NCBI GenBank assembly: GCA_030529845.1
Contig: JAUMWB010000004.1
Span: forward strand, 171,619 to 235,618
Source: Rothia sp. (in: high G+C Gram-positive bacteria)
GTDB taxonomy: Bacteria > Actinomycetota > Actinomycetes > Actinomycetales > Micrococcaceae
DNA: 64,000 bases
Reading direction: 5' to 3'
Below, piece by piece: positions 55,550-63,855 of the stretch; within the stretch, counting starts at the first letter, position 1, and every line of letters starts with the position of its first letter. A program made the translations under genes and the position numbers. The notes below the pieces were generated by a model. That model did no database searches. It had not been told where the DNA came from and saw nothing but the letters and a program-made list of their open reading frames with translations.

Positions 55550-57301
55550 ATGAGTAACCAGCCCTCAGTCTCCCGTCCCACTGCCTGGTGGCAAGAACCC
55601 GTTGTCTACCAGATTTACCCCCGGTCTTTTAACGATTCCAACGGCGACGGTATCGGCGATTTGCCCGGTATCACCGAGAAAATCCCCTACCTGGCAAAGC
55701 TCGGGGTGGACGTCATCTGGCTCTCGCCCATCTACAAGTCCCCCAACGACGATAACGGCTACGATATCAGCGACTACCGCGACATCATGGACGAGTTCGG
55801 CACCATGGCTGACTTCGATGAACTGCTTGAAACCGCCCACGGTGCCGGTATCAAGATCATGATGGATTTGGTGGTCAACCACACCTCCGACGAACATGAG
55901 TGGTTTGTACAAGCCAAGAGCAGCAAGGACAACCCCTACCGCGACTACTACATCTGGAAGGACCCTGCAGGCTACTCCGAGGACGGCACCCCCATCCCGC
56001 CCAACAACTGGGTCGCCGCTTTCTCCCCCTCCGTCTGGGAATGGGAACCGGTCACCGAACAGTTCTACCTGCACCTCTTCTCCACCAAGCAGCCCGACCT
56101 CAACTGGGAAAACCCGGTGGTGCGCAACGAAGTCTACGACCTCATGCGCTTCTGGCTCGATAAGGGCGTCGATGGCTTCCGTATGGACGTCATCAACCTC
56201 ATCTCCAAGGACCCGGCCTACCCCGATGACCCCCAGGTAGCAGCCGGTGGCGGCACCGACTCTATCACCATGGCAGCCAATGGCCCCCGCGTGCACGAAT
56301 ACCTCGCAGAGATGAACCGGGAAGTTCTCTCCCACTACCCCGTCATCACCGTGGGTGAAGCCCCCGGCGTCACCACCGCCGACGGCCTGCTCTACACCGG
56401 CTTTGACCGCGGCGAGCTGCAGACCCTCTTCCAGTTTGAGCACATGGGCGTGGACGCCAACCCCAACCCGGCCCTAGGCAAGTGGAACGATGAGCGCTTT
56501 GACCTGCTCGACCTCAAACGGATCTTGACTAAGTGGCAGGTAGACCTAGCCGGTAAGGGCTGGAACGCCAACTACTGGAACAACCACGACCAGCCCCGCG
56601 CCGTATCCCGCTTCGGCAACGATTCACCCGAGTACCGGGAACTCTCCGCCAAGATGCTGGCCACCGTGCTGCACGGCATGGCAGGTACCCCCTACATCTA
56701 CCAGGGCGAAGAGCTGGGCATGACTAACGTCTTCTTCACCGACCTGGCTGACTACAACGACCTGGAAATTCACGACCACTACGCCAAGCTGGTCGGCTCA
56801 GGTGTGGTCGATCACGACACCATGCTGCGCTACATCTCAGCCTCCGGCCGCGACAACGCCCGCACCCCCATGCAGTGGACGGCCGGTGAGCAGGCTGGCT
56901 TCACCAGCGGCACCCCCTGGCTGAAGCTCAACCCCCGCTACACCGAGATCAACGCTGAGGCAGCCCTTGCCGATGAGAACTCGGTCTTCTACCACTACCG
57001 CGACCTCATCAATCTGCGTCATGCCCACCCCATCATGGTCAACGGTGTCTACGAGCTGATTGATTCAACAGAAGCACCCGCCACCGAAGACGGCCAGGTC
57101 TACGCCTACCTGCGCCAGGGCACCGGCCCCACCGACGGCCAAACTCTGCTGGTCGTTGCCAACTTCACTCAGGACGTCCTAACCCGCACCTTCACCGAAC
57201 CGGCTGGCGAGCGCACTCTGATTAGCAGCAACTACACCGACGACCAGGGCACAAGCCTGCGCCCCTACGAAGCAAAGATTTACCTCTACGAAAGGGACTA
57301 A
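55550..57301 (+). CDS. GH13 alpha-glucosidase, predicted alpha-1,6-acting
   Basis: A 583-residue cytosolic glycoside hydrolase of subfamily 13_31/13_23 type. The triad is nucleophile Asp213 (GFRMDVINL), acid/base Glu270 (ITVGEAPGV) and Asp347 (NNHDQPR). Region I DLVVNHTSDEH is intact. The residue after the nucleophile is Val214; in oligo-1,6-glucosidases and dextran glucosidases this is Val, whereas alpha-1,4 enzymes have Ala or Thr, so isomaltose-type substrates are predicted. GAAAGGAAG lies upstream of ATG 55550. It is 3 bases from the second glucosidase and presumably from the same transcript. Confidence 0.92.
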   Translation: MSNQPSVSRPTAWWQEPVVYQIYPRSFNDSNGDGIGDLPGITEKIPYLAKLGVDVIWLSPIYKSPNDDNGYDISDYRDIMDEFGTMADFDELLETAHGAGIKIMMDLVVNHTSDEHEWFVQAKSSKDNPYRDYYIWKDPAGYSEDGTPIPPNNWVAAFSPSVWEWEPVTEQFYLHLFSTKQPDLNWENPVVRNEVYDLMRFWLDKGVDGFRMDVINLISKDPAYPDDPQVAAGGGTDSITMAANGPRVHEYLAEMNREVLSHYPVITVGEAPGVTTADGLLYTGFDRGELQTLFQFEHMGVDANPNPALGKWNDERFDLLDLKRILTKWQVDLAGKGWNANYWNNHDQPRAVSRFGNDSPEYRELSAKMLATVLHGMAGTPYIYQGEELGMTNVFFTDLADYNDLEIHDHYAKLVGSGVVDHDTMLRYISASGRDNARTPMQWTAGEQAGFTSGTPWLKLNPRYTEINAEAALADENSVFYHYRDLINLRHAHPIMVNGVYELIDSTEAPATEDGQVYAYLRQGTGPTDGQTLLVVANFTQDVLTRTFTEPAGERTLISSNYTDDQGTSLRPYEAKIYLYERD

Positions 57302-57304
57302 ACC

Positions 57305-59044
57305 ATGGCAGATAATTCAGGAAAGACCTGGTGGAAGGAAGCGGTCGTCTACCAGATTTGGCCGCGCAGCTTCAACGACTCCAACGGCGACGGTATCGGC
57401 GATATCCCCGGCATCACCGCCCGCCTACCCTACCTGGCAGACCTGGGAATTAACGTCATCTGGCTCTCCCCCGTCTTCGCCTCCCCCAACGACGACATGG
57501 GCTACGACATCTCCGACTACCGAGCCATCATGCCCGAGTTCGGCACCATGGACGACTTCGATACCATGCTCGAAACCGCCCACTCCCTCGGTATCAAGAT
57601 CCTGATGGACCTGGTGGTCAACCACTCCTCCGATGAGCACGAGTGGTTCGAAAAGTCCCGGGCCTCCCGCGATAACGACTACCGCGACTACTACATCTGG
57701 CGGGATTCTTCGGGCGTCGATGAGGACGGTAAGCCCCTACCCCCCAACAACTGGGGCAGCGAATTCGGCGGCCCGGCCTGGGAATACGATGAAACCACCG
57801 ACCAGTGGTACCTGCACATGTTCTCCCGCAAGCAGCCCGACCTCAACTGGGAGAACCCCAAGGTCCGCCAGGAAATCTTTGACCTGGTTACCTTCTGGCT
57901 GGATAAGGGCGTCGACGGCTTCCGTCTGGACGCTATCAACATCATCTCCAAGCCCGAGGGTCTGCCCGATGACCCCAGCGTGGACCCCGAAAAGCACTCA
58001 TCTTCCATTCCTTTCGTGATTGAAAATGGCACCAAGGTGCACGAGTGGATGCACGAGCTCAACATGGAAACCTTCGATAAGTACGACTGCATGACCGTGG
58101 GCGAAATGAGCGCCACCGGTCCAGAAGAAGCTGTACAGTTCTCAGGCTTCACCACCGATGAGCTGCACATGATCTTCCACTTCGAGCACATGGGTCTTGA
58201 TTCAGACCCCGATACCGGTATGGGCAAGTGGTCCCGTAAGCCGGTTCAGCTGACCGAAATGAAAGAGATCCTGGGCACCTGGCAGACCAAGCTGGACGGT
58301 AAGGCCTGGGGTTCGCTCTACTGGAACAACCACGACCAGCCCCGCGTCATCTCCCGTTTCGGTAACGATTCACCCGAGTACCGGGAGCTCTCCGGCAAGA
58401 TGCTGGCTACTGTGTTGCACGGTATGCAGGGAACCCCCTATATCTATCAGGGCGAAGAGTTCGGCATGACTAACGTGCAGTTCAACTCCATTGAGGATTA
58501 CAAGGACCTTGATTCGATTAACTTCTACACCGATATGGTCACCGAGCACGACCGCATGAGTTCGGATGAGGCTATGGCTCTGATCTACGCCAAGGGCCGC
58601 GACAATGCCCGCACCCCGGTGCAGTGGAGCGCGGACGCCGGTGCCGGCTTTACGAGCGGCACCCCCTGGATTGGGCTGAATGAGAACTACACCGAGATCA
58701 ACGCGGCTGAGGCTGTGAATCGTGAGGATTCCCTGTGGCGCTACTACCAGCAGCTAGTAGCCCTGCGCCGCGGTGAGCTGAAAGACCTGCTGGTCTACGC
58801 TTCCTTCCTGCCCATGGACCCCGAGGATTCTGAGGTCTACGCTTATGAGCGCCACGGGGAGGGCGAGAAGCTGCTGGTCGTCGCTAACTTTACCGACGGC
58901 GTCCTAACCCGCACCTACCAGGTGTTGGAGGACACGGACGCCCAGGTGGTGCTAGCCAACTACGCGGACGCCGCCGACCATGCGGCCGGGGCTGAGCTGA
59001 CTCTGCGCCCCTACGAGGCCCGCATCTACCGTATCGCTGCCTAA
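57305..59044 (+). CDS. GH13 alpha-glucosidase, predicted alpha-1,4-acting
   Basis: A 579-residue paralogue of the preceding enzyme, similar over its whole length. Catalytic residues are Asp209 (GFRLDAINI), Glu267 (MTVGEMSA) and Asp344 (NNHDQPR). The residue after the nucleophile is Ala210, as in alpha-1,4-specific alpha-glucosidases, so maltose-type substrates are predicted. ATG 57305 lies 3 bases after the first gene's stop. A very strong hairpin ends the operon. GCGGACGCC motifs occur at 58631 and 58964. Confidence 0.92.
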   Translation: MADNSGKTWWKEAVVYQIWPRSFNDSNGDGIGDIPGITARLPYLADLGINVIWLSPVFASPNDDMGYDISDYRAIMPEFGTMDDFDTMLETAHSLGIKILMDLVVNHSSDEHEWFEKSRASRDNDYRDYYIWRDSSGVDEDGKPLPPNNWGSEFGGPAWEYDETTDQWYLHMFSRKQPDLNWENPKVRQEIFDLVTFWLDKGVDGFRLDAINIISKPEGLPDDPSVDPEKHSSSIPFVIENGTKVHEWMHELNMETFDKYDCMTVGEMSATGPEEAVQFSGFTTDELHMIFHFEHMGLDSDPDTGMGKWSRKPVQLTEMKEILGTWQTKLDGKAWGSLYWNNHDQPRVISRFGNDSPEYRELSGKMLATVLHGMQGTPYIYQGEEFGMTNVQFNSIEDYKDLDSINFYTDMVTEHDRMSSDEAMALIYAKGRDNARTPVQWSADAGAGFTSGTPWIGLNENYTEINAAEAVNREDSLWRYYQQLVALRRGELKDLLVYASFLPMDPEDSEVYAYERHGEGEKLLVVANFTDGVLTRTYQVLEDTDAQVVLANYADAADHAAGAELTLRPYEARIYRIAA

Positions 59045-59062
59045 CCCCGTTTCCCGCCCAAG

Positions 59063-59123
59063 GGGACCTGATTTCTTAAAAAGGACCGCATGTTATGTGG
59101 TCCTTTTTAAGAAATCAGGTCCC
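59063..59123. terminator. Terminator of the alpha-glucoside operon, 25-bp perfect stem
   Basis: Arms 59063-59087 and 59099-59123 are perfect complements over 25 bases, with an 11-base loop and A5/T5 runs in the stem. This is the longest perfect hairpin in the window. It lies just downstream of the second glucosidase stop (59044). Confidence 0.9.
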
Positions 59124-59184
59124 TTTATCAGGGGTGAGGCGTGGTACCCTAAAACCGCTCCATCACTTTAGAGAAAGGCCTCTC

Positions 59185-59605
59185 ATGGCTATCCAGTTCA
59201 ACCCCTATTTCACCTTCGCCGGTAACGCCCGAGAAGCCATCGAATTCTACGCTGAGGTTTTCGGCGGCGAGCTTCAGCTGGCAACCTTCAAGGACTTCCA
59301 GGCCCCCGTCGCCCCCGCGCAGGAAAACTTGGTTATGCACGCCGAACTCATCACCGAGCACGGCTTCAACCTGCGTGTCTCCGACGGCGCGGCCCTCTCA
59401 GAAGCCCCTGCCCAGGCTACCACCAACATGGAAGCCTCCCTCATCGGCCCCACCGAGGACGTCAACACCGCCCGTCCCTGGTTCGACAAGCTCTCCGAGG
59501 GGGCAACCAACATCCAGCCGCTGACCGCTGCCCCCCTGGGGCGCCACCTTCGGCTCCCTGACCGACAAGTATGGCATCGCCTGGATGTTCAACTTCGGCG
59601 GATAG
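59185..59605 (+). pseudogene. VOC/PhnB-like protein gene with a frameshift in a C6 run
   Basis: ATG 59185 (GAGAAAGG upstream) opens a PhnB-like vicinal-oxygen-chelate protein: MAIQFNPYFTFAGNAREAIEFYAEVFGGELQL..., with the usual beta-alpha-beta pattern. At 59531-59536 is a run of six C. The reading frame as given then enters unrelated sequence and runs to 59658. Removing one C restores the expected family end (PWGATFGSLTDKYGIAWMFNFGG) and the stop at 59603-59605. The gene is therefore frameshifted by +1, through mutation, slippage or sequencing error. Confidence 0.75.
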
Positions 59606-59624
59606 AGCACCAGTTTCACGCGCA

Positions 59625-59673
59625 GAACAGCCCCCGTCCGCTCCCTGTGTGGGAATAAGGACGGGGGCTGTTC
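59625..59673. terminator. Terminator after the VOC gene
   Basis: Perfect 15-bp arms GAACAGCCCCCGTCC (59625-59639) and GGACGGGGGCTGTTC (59659-59673) with a 19-base loop. Confidence 0.75.
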
Positions 59674-59716
59674 GGCAATCTCTAAGGCGTTGAGAAAAAT
59701 GGGATAGGCTGTCACC

Positions 59717-59794
59717 ATGGCTCCAACAAACACCGGTTCCCCCTCTCACTGTATCCTGCAGGTGATCACCAACGTCAGCGCACAGCATGAGTAA
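59717..59794 (+). CDS. Small leader ORF coupled to the following gene
   Basis: A 25-codon frame (MAPTNTGSPSHCILQVITNV...) starts at ATG 59717, 6 bases after a -10-like TAGGCT (59705-59710), so it is probably leaderless. Its TAA (59792-59794) overlaps the start region of the next gene (ATGAGTAA at 59787). The next gene has no Shine-Dalgarno of its own, so reinitiation after this ORF is a likely route to its translation. Confidence 0.4.
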   Translation: MAPTNTGSPSHCILQVITNVSAQHE

Positions 59795-60266
59795 GCCAGA
59801 TTTTGTCCCCCGTTACCGTCCGCTATTGTCTGATGGTGCAAAGCTGTCTGAGCTCACCAGAAAACCGCTTATTATCAAAAATACACCGGTAATAGCACTC
59901 ATCATCATGTGCGACCTCGATACCCCGCCAGCATGGAACAGTAGACCGACGATCTGTGTTAGCATCAGCCAGTACCTCAAACTCCAAGACGGTTCACTCA
60001 TCAAGCTCGACATGGACCGGGGGCTAACCTCCTTCTGGCACGGCAACCCGAATACCCCAGGGAAATGGCACCAAACGGCAGACAAAGCTATCCAAGAACT
60101 CCTCACTATTGTGAAAGCAGATGTTCCCAACCAGGTTGATTTCCCCTGGGAAGAGTACGTTAAAGCAGCCACTCAACGTGGTATTGATATCGATGAGGCA
60201 AAACTACGCGCTCTCCCCTACCAGGTGACCTTCTCGGATGCCCTGATGAAAGCCTATGGCTTTTAA
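59787..60266 (+). CDS. Unknown cytosolic protein
   Basis: A 159-residue soluble protein with no recognised domain. Features are two hydrophobic strands (LIIKNTPVIALIIMC, TICVSISQYLKL), an aromatic SFWHGNPN loop and a C-terminal helix pair (DFPWEEYVKAATQRGIDIDEAKLRALPYQV core). ATG 59787 lacks a ribosome binding site and overlaps the upstream 25-codon ORF. It is followed by a strong terminator. I cannot suggest a function. Confidence 0.65.
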   Translation: MSKPDFVPRYRPLLSDGAKLSELTRKPLIIKNTPVIALIIMCDLDTPPAWNSRPTICVSISQYLKLQDGSLIKLDMDRGLTSFWHGNPNTPGKWHQTADKAIQELLTIVKADVPNQVDFPWEEYVKAATQRGIDIDEAKLRALPYQVTFSDALMKAYGF

Positions 60267-60275
60267 AAAACCGAA

Positions 60276-60309
60276 AAAGGCCGCCCTACTGGTTGATAGG
60301 GCGGCCTTT
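60276..60309 (+). terminator. Terminator after the unknown gene
   Basis: Perfect 13-bp arms AAAGGCCGCCCTA (60276-60288) and TAGGGCGGCCTTT (60297-60309), followed by CTCTT. Confidence 0.88.
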
Positions 60310-60366
60310 CTCTTAGCCGGTGCTATGGTCACATGAGTATCGCAGACATGCAATCTATGCCGATAT

Positions 60367-60490
60367 AACCGCTCGCAGGCCCGCGGAATAACGAAACGAG
60401 GAGCTCACTTCGTTCGCGAGCTCCTCGCCCGAGGCCCGCAAGCGGCATCCACGCTAAGTCAACTAAACCGCTCGCAGGCTCGCGGAATAA
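60367..60490. repeat. Direct repeat pair flanking a palindrome, upstream of guaA 3' end
   Basis: AACCGCTCGCAGGC[C/T]CGCGGAATAA occurs at 60367-60391 and 60466-60490 (24 of 25 identical, 99 bases apart). Between them is the palindrome CGAGGAGCTC/GAGCTCCTCG (60398-60407/60418-60427). GCAGGCTCGC is shared with an arm of palindrome copy A, so this may be a related or decayed intergenic element. Confidence 0.6.
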
Positions 60491-60530
60491 ACCAAATTTT
60501 TATTTCCTCGCTCGCTCGGAAAATTTGGTT
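60490..60530 (-). terminator. Terminator at the guaA stop codon
   Basis: Arms AACCAAATTTT (60490-60500) and AAAATTTGGTT (60520-60530) overlap the guaA stop codon by one base, with AAAATTTGGTT on the 3' side in the minus direction. Confidence 0.65.
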
Positions 60531-62122
60531 TACTCCCACTCAATCGTTCCCGGAGGCTTTGAGGTCACGTCCAGAACCACACGGTTCACCTCAGCAACCT
60601 CGTTCGTAATCCGGTTAGAAATCTTCGCCAGCAGGTCATAAGGCAGGCGTGACCAGTCAGCAGTCATCGCGTCCTCAGAAGAGACCGGGCGCAACACAAT
60701 CGGGTGACCGTAAGTACGGCCATCACCCTGAACACCAACGGAGCGGACGTCCGCCAGCAACACCACGGGGCACTGCCAGATCTCCTCGTCCATACCGGCA
60801 GCAGTCAGTTCCTCACGCACAATCAGGTCAGCAGCGCGCAGGATATCCAGGTTGTGCTTTGTGACCTCACCAATCACGCGGATGCCCAGGCCGGGGCCGG
60901 GGAAAGGCTGACGGGCAACAATCTTCTCGGGAACCCCCAGCTCACGGCCGATAGCGCGGACCTCGTCCTTAAAGAGGGTGCGCAGGGGCTCAACCAGCTC
61001 AAACTGCAGGTCATCAGGCAGACCGCCCACGTTGTGGTGGGACTTAATGTTGGCAGCGCCCTCGCCGCCGCCGGATTCAACAACATCGGGGTAGAGGGTA
61101 CCCTGCACCAGGAACTTGATGTCGGTGCCCTCAGCGCCAGCCTCTTCAATCAGCTTGCGCTGGGCAGCTTCGAAGGAGCGGATGAACTCGCGGCCAATAG
61201 CCTTACGCTTAGCCTCGGGCTCGGTAATACCTGCCAGAGCACCCAAGAAGCGCTCTGACTCATCGATGGTTACAACCTTGATACCCATGGTTGAGGCGTA
61301 GTCCTGCTCCACCTGCTCACGCTCGCCCTCACGCAGCAGACCGTGGTCGATGAAGAAGCAGGTCAGCTGGTCGCCCACAGCCTTGTGAACCAAAGCAGCG
61401 GCAACAGATGAGTCAACGCCGCCAGACAGAGCGCAGATGACCTGGTCATCACCCACCTGCTCGCGGATCTTAGCAACCTGCTCCTCGATGATGTTACCGG
61501 TAGACCAGGTCTTCTTCAGACCAGCTACGTTAAAGAGGAAGTTCTCCAGGGCAACCTGGCCGTAGTCTGAGTGCTTGACCTCGGGGTGCCACTGCACGCC
61601 ACCGAACTTGCGCTTCTCGTCAACGAAAGCAGCAACCGCTGCACCGGGGGTCTGCGCGAGAACCTCGAAACCGGCAGGGGCTTCGGAGACAGAGTCACCG
61701 TGGCTCATCCAGACGTTCTGGGTCTTGGGCGTACCGGTCAAGAAAGAGGAATTCTCGGCGCACACGACGGCGTCGGTTGCGCCGTATTCGCGCAGACCGG
61801 TCTTAGCGACGGTACCGCCGAGGGTCTGAGCCATGACCTGGAAGCCGTAGCAGATACCGAAGACGGGCACACCGGCTTCGAACATGGCGATGTCGCCCTT
61901 GGGGGCGCCGTCCTCATAGACAGAGGAGGGGCCACCGGACAGGATAATGGCAGCCGGGTTCTTGGCAAGCATCTTCTCGGTAGGCATGGTGTGAGGAACC
62001 AGCTCAGAGTAGACACCGGCCTCACGCACGCGGCGCGCGATGAGCTGCGCGTACTGGGCGCCGTAGTCAACGACCAGCACGGGGCGCTCTTCGAGCTCCT
62101 CGATGGGGTTGTGGGTAGTCAC
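60530..62122 (-). CDS. guaA: GMP synthase (glutamine-hydrolysing)
   Basis: A 530-residue enzyme that aminates XMP to GMP. The N-terminal class-I glutamine amidotransferase has the nucleophile in [11 protein letters not shown] and His-Glu in [12 protein letters not shown]. The ATP-pyrophosphatase domain has SGGVDSSV, and the C-terminal dimerisation domain ends with [13 protein letters not shown], the usual end. GTG 62122 (MTTHNPIEE) is preceded by AAAAGG. Genes for a DUF3817 protein, SURF1 and a GuaB-like enzyme lie upstream in the same direction. Confidence 0.97.
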   Translation of the reverse strand: MTTHNPIEELEERPVLVVDYGAQYAQLIARRVREAGVYSELVPHTMPTEKMLAKNPAAIILSGGPSSVYEDGAPKGDIAMFEAGVPVFGICYGFQVMAQTLGGTVAKTGLREYGATDAVVCAENSSFLTGTPKTQNVWMSHGDSVSEAPAGFEVLAQTPGAAVAAFVDEKRKFGGVQWHPEVKHSDYGQVALENFLFNVAGLKKTWSTGNIIEEQVAKIREQVGDDQVICALSGGVDSSVAAALVHKAVGDQLTCFFIDHGLLREGEREQVEQDYASTMGIKVVTIDESERFLGALAGITEPEAKRKAIGREFIRSFEAAQRKLIEEAGAEGTDIKFLVQGTLYPDVVESGGGEGAANIKSHHNVGGLPDDLQFELVEPLRTLFKDEVRAIGRELGVPEKIVARQPFPGPGLGIRVIGEVTKHNLDILRAADLIVREELTAAGMDEEIWQCPVVLLADVRSVGVQGDGRTYGHPIVLRPVSSEDAMTADWSRLPYDLLAKISNRITNEVAEVNRVVLDVTSKPPGTIEWE

Positions 62123-62194
62123 AGGTATATACCTTTTCGGTTGGGGTTGAGGGGTAATCCTTGGGTTCTATTCTAGTGTAGGGAAGCGCTAGAC

Positions 62195-62746
62195 CTAGTA
62201 ACGTTTGGTGGCCTGCGGGTTGGCTGCCAGTAGGGCCAAGGTTTCTGCATAAATGCGGCGTTCCACAATGAAGGAGAGGAGGGGAACCACACCGCCCAGA
62301 GCCATGACAATCATCTGGGGCAGGGCCCAGCGCATGAGCAGCCAGAGGCGGAAGCAGGAGAAGAGGTAGACCACATAGAACCAGCCGTGAACAATCAGGA
62401 TCCAGGTGGAGATATTGACTCCCCCGTGGAGGTTGCCAGTTTCAAGGTTGAGCCAGCCCAGGGCCACGGTTTCACCGGTCTGGGCATCGACGCCACCGGC
62501 CACCAGGTCGTAGCCGAAGATGTAACGGCTAATCATTTCGGCAACCAGTAGCAGCAAGAAAGTGCCTGAAATCCAGGCGCACCACTTGTAGAAGGTCAGA
62601 GCCCCGCGAATCTGTGACTCGGTTCCGCCGAATTTCTTGCGAACGGTAAAACCACCTACGGCATTGGTTTCGGTGGTTCCCTCAGCAAGGGTTACTTTCT
62701 TGCCATCGGTACGGTGGACGGGGCGCGGAGTGGGGTTCTCGCTCAC
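62195..62746 (-). CDS. DUF3817-family membrane protein
   Basis: A 183-residue protein with a cytoplasmic N-terminal 45 residues and three or four helices. RGALTFYKWCAWISGTFLLLLVAEMISRYIFGYD, HGWFYVVYLFSCFRLWLLMRW (cores FYKWCAWISG and HGWFYVVYLF) match DUF3817. The family sits beside guaA in many Micrococcales and its function is not known. It is probably cotranscribed with SURF1. Confidence 0.85.
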   Translation of the reverse strand: MSENPTPRPVHRTDGKKVTLAEGTTETNAVGGFTVRKKFGGTESQIRGALTFYKWCAWISGTFLLLLVAEMISRYIFGYDLVAGGVDAQTGETVALGWLNLETGNLHGGVNISTWILIVHGWFYVVYLFSCFRLWLLMRWALPQMIVMALGGVVPLLSFIVERRIYAETLALLAANPQATKRY

Positions 62747-62817
62747 AGCTGGTTTCTCCCTTAGCTGGTGTGGGTGGTCGGTTTCTGGTGGGCGGACGCC
62801 GGTAGGCCAGCTAGCCC

Positions 62818-63765
62818 CTACCGGGCAGGTGGGGCGGGGGCGTCCTGAATATCATCAAAGTAGTAGTAGACCTGGTCAGCCGGGTCCCAGTAGTAGGGGC
62901 GGCCGGTTTCTTCATCGACCCAGTATTGCCCCTCGTATTCGAAGTAGAGGGTGGGGTCTGTGGTTTTTTCGACTGAGTCCTTGAGCAGGCGGTACCAGAG
63001 GTAGAGGGCAAAACCTGCGAAGACCAGCCATTCTAGGGCGTAGAAGATGTTGAGCCAGTCGACGGTGTCGTCGGTGACCTGCTGTGCACGAATGGGCTGT
63101 AGAGCTCCGCTGCTATCGAGCAGGGTGGCGGTCTCGGCGATAGTGCCCTGGTCGGTTATCGGGGTGGCCCCTGTATTTTCAGAGTCGAGGGTGAGAATAC
63201 CGTTGAAGAGGGCGGCGTTCCAGACGTTGGTCAGGTAGGAGGAGTTGACAGAGGCCAGCACACGATTCCTACCCCGGTTTTCATCGCTGATGTCACGGCT
63301 GGTCAGCGGGGCGTCGTTGCCCACGACGCGCCCCGCGATGGTCACGGTGCCGGTCGGTTCAGAGGGAATCTCAGCGATAGGGGTCCAGGCGCGGGCCACG
63401 ACGATACCGCGGGGCCCCTCCCCCAGGCTGGTGCTTACCGGCTGACTATCGTCAGGAACGAAGAGGCTGACCAGCCAGTAGCCCTCGGCACCGTCCTTCA
63501 GCTTGTTTTCCACCAGGTAGGTGGATCCCGGCACATAGCTGCCGGTTGCCTCAACCACGGTGTCAACCTCAGACATGTTCAGTGCGTCATGGGCTTGGAG
63601 TACCCGACTATAGGGGCGCACCTGGTCTTTAGCCGGATCGGCGGTTACCTGCCCCAGGGTAGAGGCGTTAATCTGCCACTTGCTGAGCATGACGAAACCG
63701 CTAGCCAGCACTAGCACCAGGAGCAGTCCGAGGAGCCAGCGGGGGGTCAAAGCGGTTTTTAGCAC
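62818..63765 (-). CDS. SURF1-family cytochrome oxidase assembly protein
   Basis: A 315-residue membrane protein with a helix near each end (RWLLGLLLVLVLASGFVML; IFYALEWLVFAGFALYLWY) and the SURF1 fold between them. GYWLVSLFVPDD and RGIVVARAWTP (R-G-W-V-like) are recognisable. SURF1 helps insert heme a into cytochrome c oxidase. The Trp/Tyr-rich C-terminal tail (EEYWVDEETGRPYYWDP region) is an actinobacterial addition. GTG 63765 (VLKTALTPRWLLG) fits the family; a longer frame to 63819 has no extra homology. A GCGGACGCC motif (62792) lies in the gap to DUF3817. Confidence 0.85.
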   Translation of the reverse strand: MLKTALTPRWLLGLLLVLVLASGFVMLSKWQINASTLGQVTADPAKDQVRPYSRVLQAHDALNMSEVDTVVEATGSYVPGSTYLVENKLKDGAEGYWLVSLFVPDDSQPVSTSLGEGPRGIVVARAWTPIAEIPSEPTGTVTIAGRVVGNDAPLTSRDISDENRGRNRVLASVNSSYLTNVWNAALFNGILTLDSENTGATPITDQGTIAETATLLDSSGALQPIRAQQVTDDTVDWLNIFYALEWLVFAGFALYLWYRLLKDSVEKTTDPTLYFEYEGQYWVDEETGRPYYWDPADQVYYYFDDIQDAPAPPAR

Positions 63766-63806
63766 GATCGCTCTTTTCGGCTTGAGACGGAAGGACGACA
63801 GCAGGT

Positions 63807-63845
63807 CAGCCCCGTGCACCTAGAAAAGCTAGGGGCACGGGGCTG
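63807..63845 (-). terminator. Terminator of the GuaB-like gene
   Basis: Arms 63807-63823 and 63829-63845 (CAGCCCCGTGCACCTAG and CTAGGGGCACGGGGCTG, one mismatch) with a 5-base loop, directly after the GuaB-like stop. Confidence 0.75.
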
Positions 63846-63855
63846 GGGCCATCAT

